Assembly (NCBI GenBank): GCA_029204225.1
Contig: CM055111.1
Coordinates: forward strand, 5,641,179 to 5,705,178
DNA: 64,000 bases
DNA from: Diphasiastrum complanatum
Lineage: Eukaryota; Streptophyta; Lycopodiopsida; Lycopodiales; Lycopodiaceae
Direction: 5' to 3'
The position numbers were made by a program, and so were the translations under genes. Shown piece after piece: positions 48,499 through 59,800 of the stretch. The first letter of the stretch is position 1, and every line of letters starts with the position of its first letter. The notes under the pieces were generated by a model. It worked only from the letters and a program-made list of their open reading frames with translations. It made no database searches and was not told the DNA's origin.

Positions 48499-51400
48499 AG
48501 GAGGGGGCGTGGGGAGGGCACAGGAAGGGCATGTGCGCGAAGGGAGGGCGCGCAAGGAGGGCACGAGGAGGCCACACGGGAGAGGGCGCAGGGAGGGCGA
48601 GGGGAGGTCATGCAGGGAGGCGATCGAGGAGGGCGACCGAGAGGGGGCGTAAGGAGGGCACACACAGGGAGGAGACACGGGAGTGGGCACAGGGAGGGCA
48701 CGCACAGAAAGGGGGGGGGGGGGGGGGGGGGGGTGGGGGCGAGAGGGTCTCGCAAGGACGGGGTGCAAGGGAAGGGGGCACGGGTAGGGCGCAAGGGAAG
48801 GGAGGGTCTCTCTCTCTCTCTCTCTCTCTCTGTTACAAATGAAGCCACAATTGATCTACAACTAAGCTATGAAAGCATCACATAAGCAAGACTTAACCCT
48901 ATAAGGCAGGAAAGAGAGAGATCAATGTCATCAGCTGAGTAACAAATGACACAGATTCCCTACTTATAGCCTAGAGGAAGCCCTAAAAGGAAGCTTCCAG
49001 TGGCTAGGGCCCAACTGGGAGGGATAATAGTGCACCCTCCAAGAAGGCCCCCACTCTCCAGTAATATGTCCAAATTTCCCAATAATGAATAATAAGGCCC
49101 AAGGCCAACCATATAGCCTAAGTGTCAATAATAAATAAAAAAGGGCCCAAGGCCTGCTTATGCATAAAGTAAAGTAAATGTAAATAGACGTGGCGAATGT
49201 AATGAGCCGAGTCCATAACTCTCCCCGACACAAAAAAAGACCCAATTGCCGAAAAGAAACTGGATCAAACAGCAGCAAGCCCCGGTGCATCAACAACTAG
49301 AGCAACATCTGATGTAGAGGAATCAAAAAGTGCAGCAAGAGCACGAGCCTGATCCGCAAGTGATGGTGTATGATAAAAGACATCAATATGCTCCCCTGTG
49401 GCCTCCTCAACAGGACGACCATCCCACTAGACCAAAAACTGAATCTGTCGGCAACGTCGACTTTGGTGAAGGCAAACCTGGTGAATGGCAGTTGGTAAGA
49501 AAGGGAACAACTCAAGATCAACATAGTGGCGACGAAGGGAACATCTCGGCCGTGTCATCTGAAACCAAGCGACATGGAACAACCAGGAATGCCAAGGAAC
49601 CAGAAGAAGATCAAGCAACAAGCAGGAATACCAAGGTATTCGTAATGCCCAAGATAGTAGAGGATCATCCCAAAAGATAGGGACATCATACCAAGGTATC
49701 TGAAAAGCCCGAGAAGGTAGAACTGAATGAACAACGAGAAGCCAATAAGGAAGCTGGAAAAGAGATGGACACTCATCGTGAATATAGCCGCATCATACAT
49801 GTAACCATCAACCATATGTGCAAACTCAGTGATATAGGTGCCCCAAGAAAAGATAGCAGCATTGGAAGACCAACACCAAGGAGTAGGAACATAAACAGGA
49901 TGACAGGCACACTGTATAGCATGGAAAAGCAAGCGATATGCCAGGAAACATGGAGCATAAAGAGATCATCCTGACAAAGGATAGCTAGAATGGAGAAATG
50001 TGCACCAGCATGGTCAAAAGCCCAAGGTATCCATAAGGCCCATGAATGAGAAGTAGCAGTGGCACACGGTACCTTCAAGGCCCATATCATGAGAAGAGCA
50101 GCATGCCAAAAGCTCCAGAAGGTCCAAAAAATCAATGCATCATCTAAAAAGCCATGATGCATGAAAACAGCAGTAACAAATCTAGAAATAGTAGAGGCCC
50201 CAACTGAAAAACTGTAGCTGAAATACTCATCCAAAAAGACCTAATATGGACATACCAATCCATCATAGGATACAGTAAAAACAGATGGAGAATCGGATGA
50301 CCCATCGGAACTGGCCGCAAGTGTAATCCCAAAGTACAAACCAGGCGCACAAGTGAGGAATAGAAGAAATGCATTGGAACGAGGAACAGGATCCGCAGCA
50401 TCAGTAGCAAGCATCGGAGCATCGGAGCAATATCCACGTGTAGCTGGGAATGAGTATCAAAGCACATATGAGCAACACTGAAGTATATGGCGGGAACATC
50501 CCCAAAAACTATCCAAGAGAGGAGAAGGAACTCTCCTAAGGTACTCTGATGGTCTCGGAACACCAGAACAAAGTGGCAACACAACATCGGAGACCAAGCG
50601 CTATGGAGCAACCCGAAATGACTGGGAACCTGATGATCACCCGGACAAACAGTAGCTGGGACAGAGGCAATAACCTAAGCCATCAAAATATGCCAAGCCT
50701 GACAATGAACAACAATCCAAGGAACAGATAGACAGCCACATGCATAATCATAGAGATATCCGCACCATAGGCGATCAGTAATATGGAGAAACCAGCACCA
50801 ATCAATAGGTCCAAATGAAAACCAAGCTATACGTAATAACCAGAAATGGCATATATCCATAGCTAAAAATGAAGCAGTAGTATGAGCAATAGGTCCAAAT
50901 GAAATCCAAGCGATACGTTATAACCAGGAGTGCCAAATATCAAGAGGTAAAAAGGAATCAGTTGCATGAAAAACCTCTAATGCATAAAAAGCCCAAAAGT
51001 GTATACCATCGGCATTGACTGCAGCAAACCTATATGTAGAAACACAAGGAGACTAAAGGATCCCCGTATACTCATCTAGAAAGATCCCAACATATAAATA
51101 CCCTAGATAAGTAATAGTGACCATCTGGCAAATATCCTCAGATGGAAAATGTGTAACTGTAAGGGCCAAAAGCACATGAATCATGTAAGGAATCGTAGAA
51201 ATATCATGAGGCAGATCACAAACCTCAAGCAGAGATCCAAGGAGTAAAACGAAAGAAGATACAACCTGACTACCAATAGCAAGGGAACCAGCAATCGTGG
51301 ACCCGTGAAGAACCCCAGAGAAATCAGCAGGAACATCGGCCAAAACGGACTCAAGAGATGGAGATATAGAGACCAATACATCAACCTGAGGAAGAGGACC

Positions 51401-53744
51401 CACGGATGGTGAAAGTGAAGCAGCAACTGACGTACTCTGAATGGAAAGAAGAGCTGCATCCTGAGCCTTTGGCAGGCTACGCATAAACTGCTTCCCAGTA
51501 ACCAATTGATAGTCACCCTGGGAATCAATACCAGCAAGTGAATGATGCTGACCAACATGAGTAAAGGAAAGTGTCTGCTGAGAGAGATCCACAGCAATAG
51601 TACCAAGTGAAGAGAACCAGTCTGCACCAAAAAAAATGTCATAGCGCTCCAGAGGAATGATGTAGAAATCTGCTTGACCAAAAAAATCATCAATGCGATA
51701 ATCCAAGCCCTGAAACATCTGAGAACTGAGAAAAGAATGGGAACGAGCAACCTCAACACTAAGAGGCTGGGAAGCAGGAACAGGTGTAGCACGAATCATG
51801 GTGGAAATGTAACTGCTAATAAATGAATGTGTACTGTCTGTATCCACTAAAGCGATATACTCTCATCCCGCATCTAGAATAATATGATCCACAAATGGAA
51901 CAACATACGTAGGCCTAATAACAAAAGCATCAACTGATAAGTTCTGGCCTAATATGCAGCTAGAAGAACCCCATACTCATCTAGACGACTATCAGCAAAA
52001 TAAGCTAGTGAGTATACAATAGGACCATCATGAAATGTATAACCATATGCCATATGGAGATCTACGGGAGTAGGCAAAGCATCTGAAAGAGCAACCGTAG
52101 ACCCATGAATAATATTGAAATAAGGAGCATAGGCAACAACATCTATAGCATGGCGCTCAGGAACATGAGTAGCATCAAAGTACTCAACAACAATAACAAA
52201 GCATGCAACAGCATCGGCAGTAGTAGCAAGGCATACTATATCAGTATCAAAGCATGGAAGAATATCATAGCATGCAACAACATCAGTAGCACCATCAAAG
52301 CATGCAACGGCATCAGCAATAGTATCATAGCATGCTATATCAAAATCAAGGACCATATCAGCCGCAACCTGTATATGTGAATCAACATCAGTAGGAACCT
52401 GTATATGGGGATACAATGACGAGCTCAAGTAGATCAATATGTTGAAGAGTAATGCCTATTTTACCCCTTTGGCTAAGCATTAGTTAAGTTGTACATAACT
52501 CATGGGGCATGTTTTAATTAAATGCATGAGACCCCCTTTTGTAAGTTAAGTAAATTAGTGCAAGTGGCCCACTTGGCCAAGTAGCTCACTCCTATGGTTG
52601 ACACCTAGACTTTCCATGCATGTAAAGGAGGTGCTTGCCTCACAAGGGATTTGGAGGACCCACGCCCTCCTTTCTCTCTCTAGCAATTCATTTCTTCTTG
52701 AGACTTTTGAGTTTGTGAGGTGCTTATGCAATTCTCCTTGTGTGTGATATTTTCCATAGCCAAGTTTCTCAAGCTTTCATAGTTGATCTAGCATTTGAGT
52801 TAAGATACTCCATAGCTGGGTCTTGCAAATCATCACAATAACTATCTCTAAGTAAATTAGGCAACTCACACTGTGTGATATAGAATCATGTTCATGTGTA
52901 TCGCTAGCAATGCGTGACGCTATCTCTATTTAGCCTGCACAAGAAAATGGAACCTCGCATATGGAGGATAGTATCTGACCGCAGTCTGTGTGATCGGTCA
53001 GTTTCGGGTTTCCTCTCACCAGCTAGCCATTGAGACTGGCAGATACAATGGCATCCCGAGAGATGCTCGGATTTGTAGTATGTGTGATACACACGACGTA
53101 GAGGATGAGTTTCATTTTCTCTTCAAGTGCCCAGCCTACTAAGAGATCCGAGGGAGATACTACTGCTTGTTTCAGGATCATCCACTCACACTTTCTACCT
53201 TGATATCGTATGAGGACCCCAGATGTGTTGCGCTGATGATCCGAGAGATGGCGGACCTGCGTATGGCGAGACTAGACGCTGACACCTCCCCCTTGATACA
53301 GCTGAGCATACAGGAGTGTTTATCACGTCGGAGGCAGAGGCAGGAGAGTACTGATTCTGATGAAGAGGCTGAGATCCCGGACGCCTCCATGCATAGACGG
53401 CAGAGACAGTGTCGGCGACTAGAGGGACAGACAGCCCACAGGCCACGATCTACAACTTCACGGCAGCAGAGACGCCACCGACCATCCACTCAGAGACGGA
53501 GAGACACAGTTTGTTCAGCGATAGTGTCTCAACATACCTTACATCACTACTTCATAGGCGGAGAGACATTTATATGATGATAAGGCTCTCCTTGTCTATC
53601 ATCATTATTTCCTGTTTACCTGTAGTCTTGTTTCTTTGTTCTTTTAGGTGGTAGAGCTTTCATGCTCCCACCGTGCATACTTGACATGTACCTTTTTCAG
53701 TCCTATGTACCTTAGGGTATTTCATGGACATTCATAAAGATCTT

Positions 53745-53819
<75 letters not shown>

Positions 53820-56800
53820 GCATCACGCGTGTGCGCGCGCACACACACCCCATCGGCCACCTGCCATCAACGGGCACACTTCGGCCAGGTACATACACAC
53901 ACATACATCAGCCACCCGTCAACGACCATCGGCCGCCATCCTAATCAAAGGCCGTCACCCAATATATATATATATATATATATATCAAAAGATGAAGGGT
54001 CCGGACGCGGACGCGGACGTGCCAAGGGACTTCTTGTTATGGACCCGCGTCAGTGTGCACAACTGCCGCGTGTCGTTGGTCATGCGTGACTCCTATGGTC
54101 GAAGATGACCCCACTTGGACTATGTATATAGAGGTGGATCTCCATGAGCTTGGCATTCATTCTCTCCTGGAGAATGAAGAGCTCTTTCACTGGTGGTCAG
54201 GTCAGGACGATTGTCTAGGCCTCAGGATGTAGGTAGGCGAGGGTCGAGGGTAAGGCATGGTGATATGGGACACCATGGCTTATCGGAGATACGAGCTTGC
54301 TTAATGGTGGTCTATAGCTCCAGTGCACAGGGGTGAGGTGGCAGTACCTCTATGGTTGGGCGGTAACGTAACGTTCGTCACCTATTTGTGCTTGAGCAAT
54401 GACCGGATCGACGATGGGATTCTAACATTTGGTATCAGAGCCACTGATCATTGTGTATAAGGTGCAATCGCTATTACTTAAGCTTTTGGTTGGTTTAAAC
54501 TTTTGGTTGATGTTCTTTGAAGGCTTAGTTGGGTTCGTTGCTTCGAGTTGAACAACTTTGCTTTTTGGTTCGTCTCAATCCGAGGTCATTTGGATAGAAA
54601 ACGAGCCACCTTTGCTAGCTATGGTGGAAGTTGTCGATTTTTTTACTTTTTAGCGGTTTTAAAAATTTTCATAAATCGATTTTGTTTTCTGGCCTTGGTT
54701 TTTGGAGTCAAAAATTGAAATTTTTTGGCAACTCTCTAAAATCTCGTTGCAAAAAAATTTTGAAAAAAATAAATAAATGAAATTGCGGGCACGTGCGCGC
54801 CCGCGCGCACGTGGACCTGCACGCCTGTCTGCTTTGGAAACTGTTCCATACAGCTATCTACAGTCATCCTCTTGGCTTTTGTGCCGCTCTACCACAGCGG
54901 CTTGGCAGCCGCATCAGGCTGAGGGATGAGGAGGATGGATGGGGGAGGGAATAATTACATCCCTCATTCAAATGTTGATATATTTGTACCTTTTTGCAAT
55001 AAAGTACTTTTGAAAAGAAGCTTTAAGTCTTTTCATGTAAAGCTTTCTTGTACTTCACAATTACACCTGAATTTTCTAAGATAAGTTTACAAAGGTTTCT
55101 TATCTTTGAAAACTGAATTTAAACTCAATGTTTAAACTCAAAGTCTTGCAAATTTGTAAAACTTTGTAATATTTAATGTACGTTTGAAAAGTACATTAAA
55201 GAAAAGTTTATTTGCAATCTCAGCTTTTAAGTTAACTTTTAATCTGCAAAGTTTATTTTTGCAAGCTTGAATACATATAAAGCTATTCTTAACCATAGCT
55301 TTTCTTCTATATTTTTAGAGAAGGAGAATAAAAGAAGGGAAGTACACAAGCCTGTATTTGCAGGCTGTACCTGTTGCAAGCACAGACCTGTGTGGGTCTT
55401 CTTTTCCTCTCTTTTGCCTTCTTATATGGCCTTAACATTCTCCTTGTTGATGCTCCACTAAACACAAAAAATTGGCAATTTTTCCATCCCCATCACTTGT
55501 TGAAAGGAAAATTAAAAGCTTTTTCCTCCACCTCCTCCTCTTGAACGTACAATTGTACCTACACCTCCTCCTAAGCGTAAGGACAAGCCTTAGAAGAGTT
55601 CTAGGTATTACTTTGGGCCATAAGGCCAAGAGGTTAAGGTGGTGACCCAAAAGGTGAATGGGGACGTGACCGAAGTGACCCTTGGGTGAGGTGGCGTAGG
55701 CAGGGTAGTGGCCATGTGTTGTGAGGATAGGTGGACCCCATAAGGGGATGCCACTTGTTAATGGGGCCCATGTGCTTGCTAGGTGGCGTCCATAAGACCC
55801 GCCACCCAGCAAGGCCATTTAGGAAGGAAAAGGAGTGGGATGGGGGGATAACGGCTCTTCACCATTGAGGAGCTTAATTGTGGCCTAGTCTCCTTGAGTA
55901 GTTGTCTCAAGCCATTTTGTAACGAAGCCCTTGCCGTTTTTCCTTTGTCTCCTTCCTTAGTGCGCCATGGATCCTGCTATGCCCTCGGGTGAAGGACCGT
56001 CTTCACCACCACCTCCTCCTGATGTAAATACCAACCAGCTTGTTCAAGCTTTGAATCTGCTTCAAAACCAAATCTTGGACATGCAAGCTAAGCATGTCGT
56101 GGCCGAGCAAGAGTGGCGTTCTTCAACGCACTCGTGGTCCGCTCTCCTATATCCTATGTTTAATTCGGAATTCTTTTCTGGTGAAAGGAATGATCGGCAT
56201 CCTGATGTTGTTCTGTCATGGCTTGATCGGTGGAATTGTCAACTTCCCATGCATGACTTGCCTAATAGTACAAAGATCGCCTCTGCCCTCATGATTTTAC
56301 GCGGTAAGGCGTTCACATGGTGGCAGGTATCTCTTTTTCCATACAAGGTTAGCATCAAGGAAGAGGATGAAACTTCTAGGCACTTACAAGAACTTCTTAG
56401 GATGGGCTATATTCGGCGTAGTAAATCCCCTTGGGGAGCACCAATCCTTTTAGCTAATAAAAAGAATGGCGGCACACGTTTGTGTGGTGACTTTAAAAAG
56501 TTAAATGATTTGACCATCAAGAACAGATTGTCCCTTACCAAGGATGATCTTATGGATCGTCTGAATGGAGCTAAGTATTTCTCCAAGACTGATCTTAGAT
56601 CAAGATACCATCAGATAAGGATTAGGAACGAAGATGTTCCTAAGACTGGATTTCGATCCAGGTATGGCCATTATGAGTTTCTAGTGTTACCTTTTGGACT
56701 TACGAATGCACCTGCCATTTTCCAGCAAATGATGAACAATATTCTTCGTCCATATCTGGGAAAGTTTGTGGTAGTGTATGTGGACGACATATTAATTTAT

Positions 56801-59800
56801 AGTCGGACCCTTGAGGAGGATGAAGAGCATCTTCGTATTGTCTTGGATCTTCTAAGACAAGAAAAGATCTATGCTAAGGAGTCGAAATGTGAGTTCTTCC
56901 AAACTAACTCAAATACCTGAGCCATGTCATTTCTAATAAAGGTCTTGAAATCGATTATGACAAAGTCCGTAAGGTACAAGAATGGCCGAGACCTTAGACA
57001 ATTCTTGATGTGAAATCCTTTTTGGGCTTCACAGGATTTTTTCACAGGTTCATTTTGGACTATGCCTTAATAGCATTGCCCATAACCAACGTTCTTAAGG
57101 GGGTGAAGAAAGAATGTAGCCGCAGAAATAGTCCATTGATAACATGGACTGATGATATGAATGAGAGTTTTGAGACTCTCAGCACTGTGTTTCTGCGGCT
57201 CCAATTTTTCACATTGTCGATCCTAACCGACCCTTTGTGGTTGATACTGATGCTAGCAACTTTGTTGTAGGAGCGGTCCTTTATCAGGACGGTAGACAAG
57301 TTGTTTTTTGAAAGCAAGAAGCTAGATCTTGCTCAGAGAAGGTATTTGCCTATGAGAAAAAGCTTTTTGCAGTCATCCACACGTTTTGGAGGCATTATCT
57401 TTATGGTGCCAGATTTACGGTGATGACTGATCACCAATAACTTAAGAATATTTGTGATGCCAAGGACCTTCGAGGCCGTACGGCTAGATGGTCGGAACTC
57501 ATTCAGAAGTTTGTGTTCGACAATGATTGATTAGTACAATCAATCATTGTCCAAAAATCAGAAAATTCACAGTTGCTTCCTTCTTCTTCAAGATTGGTTT
57601 GTGATTAAAATCAAGTAGATGTGCAAGGCTTGGAGGCAGATCACGCTCAACACTCAGATCCGATGTTCCTTGTGCTTGGCTCCCTGAAAAGTGTTTGCTA
57701 CAATTGTTGAGTGACAATTGTAGTAAGCACTTTGTAGGATTCACATATGTTGTAGTTATAGGATGGTATGCCTTGTAGATTAAATGGTTAGGATAGATTA
57801 GTTCTTTGTGTGCAGTAGAATAGTTTCCTTTCCACATTAGAGTAGAAGTAGTTTAGAATTAATCTGCAATCTGTAAGCATGAACTCAAGATCTGAAACAG
57901 AATTGATTATTGTAGAAAAAAGCCAGAACTGTGTTGCCGATGCCTTGAGTCGGATTGGAGAAATCAATCAGTTATGCTTTGTTGAGATCCAATCTGATTT
58001 GTATCTTTCACTACGGGATCTTTGTCGAACCGATAGGTTTTTCGGTCACATCTGGCTAGATGTCCTGATAGGAAATTCTAGATCTAGTGATGACCTTGGG
58101 ATGCAAGATCCCAAACAATCCCGAAATGATAAGACACTTGAAGACTATTCCATAAGGAATGGCTTGCTTTTCCGAAAGGGAAAGGTTTGTGTGCCGGATA
58201 GGGAGGACTTGCGGGCCCAAATCCTGCAGCAGTGTCATGACAACCCTTCTGCTGGTCACCCAGGCATACAGGAGGACACTTGACCTTGTTGGGTAGAATT
58301 TCTTCTGGCCTAAGATGAAAGGTCATGTCGAGGCATACGTTCAAGGTTGTGAACAATGCCAACAAAACAAAGCAAAAAGACTGTTGCGGGTCTTCTACAT
58401 CTCTTGGAAATTCCCAACAAGAAATGGGAAAGTAATTCAATGGATTTTGTGATTGGACTCCCTAAAACCCAGAGTGATCACGATGCCATTTGGGTGGTGG
58501 TTGAAAGGCTAACCAAGATGGCGCAATTTATACCAACTAAATTAATTGTCAAGGCATCTGAACTAGCCCAGCTTTTTGTTGAAAAGTTGTTCAGATTGTA
58601 TGGTTTGCCGAATGATATTGTTAGTGATCGAGACTCCAAGTTCATTGGCAAGTTCTGGCAAGCAGTTTTTAAAAAACTTGAAACAACCCTTAGTCATAGT
58701 TCTTCAGATCACCCAGAATCTGATGGGCAGACAGAACATGTCAACCAGACGTTGGAAGATAGGCTGAGAGCATATGTTTCTCACCGATAGTCTGATTGGG
58801 AAAAGCATCTCCCAATGGTTGAGTTCGCGCACAATAGTGCCAAGCATTCTGCCACCAGATTCAGTCCTTTTATGCTGATGTATGGCTTTCAGCCGCGTTC
58901 TCAAGTTTCGGTCGGACTCAAAGGTCTCAAGGTGCAGGCTGTAGTAGATTTCTTACAAGATATGATGCTGCTAGTGGCCAAGCATGAAAACCGCTCAGGA
59001 TAGAGCTCAGTTTTATGCTAATCGCGGTCGCTCACCTCGGGAAATTGAGGTCGGAACCTAGGTGTATCATAAAATCCCTAAGGATTCCAATGTACTTCGG
59101 ACGGAAAAATGCCATAAGCTTTCTCCTCGTTACAATGGACCTTATAAGGTTGTAAAGAAAATCAACCCGGTCGCTTATCAGCTAGATCTTCCGATAGGAG
59201 TTGGGGTTCATCTTGTTTTCCATATAAGTCGTTTAAAGGAACGACTTAGTAGGAAGGATTCCCTAATTCTGGAAGGTGAACTGGTTGAGTTAGAGGATCT
59301 GTCTACCTTTGTTCCTAACTACGTGAAAAAGTGGTTGACGTTCGCCGTCACCAATTGAGAAACCATTTGGTTTCTAAATTTCTTGTACGTTGGAAAGGCA
59401 AGTCAGATGATGAGGACACTTGGGAGAGAATATTTAAGACTGAACTTCCCTAGTTTGCTCCCATTAGGAGGAGACTCTTAAAGGGAGAGGGGATGTTATG
59501 TATCCATAAGGGCACGCAACATTGTTATGGACCCGCATCAATGTGCACAACTGCCGCGTGTCGTTGGTCATGCGTGACTCCTATGGTCGGAGATGACCCC
59601 ACTTGGACTATGTATATAGAGGTGGATCTCCAAGAGCTTGGCATTCATTCTCTCCTGGAGAATGAAGAGCTCTTCCACTGGTGGTCAGGTCAGGACGATT
59701 ATCTAGGCCTCAGGATGTAGGTAGGCAAGGGTCGAGCGTAAGGCATGGTGGTATGGGACACCATGGCTTATCGGAGATCCGAGCTTGCTTGATGGTGCTC

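Larger units (their letters stand above)
48831..52439 (-). mobile_element. Ty3/gypsy remnant with aspartic protease, split by a solo LTR on its right
   Basis: Minus strand. The LTR-like end 48831-49226 runs from TTATGGACTC after a GGGGAGAG PPT to TTTGTAACA. At 49480-49330, a chromodomain-like [18 protein letters not shown] relic. 49560-51050 is filled with degenerate internal repeats. At 51847-51600, a retropepsin relic: [11 protein letters not shown], then [14 protein letters not shown] and [10 protein letters not shown]. Above 51949, a repetitive frame. RT and most of integrase are gone. The right side is interrupted at 52440 by a solo LTR. Confidence 0.65.
52880..53817 (+). mobile_element. 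LINE G, 3' end
   Basis: 5'-truncated LINE beginning in the ORF2 C-terminus: [15 protein letters not shown]-like text, [20 protein letters not shown], a C-x2-C...H-x4-C zinc motif, then [14 protein letters not shown] and a basic tail. The stop is at 53575-53577. The 3'UTR has a TACC-TTA-GGTA stem (53708-53719), TTTCATGGACATTCATAAAG, TTTCTTTC, and (TC)n to 53817. Same family as LINE E and LINE F. Confidence 0.78.

Noticed and set aside
52105-52380. 91-codon plus-strand frame rich in Asn and Ile
   Set aside because: It is opposite the repetitive gypsy frame and reflects the repeated GCATGC and CATCA phrases of that region.
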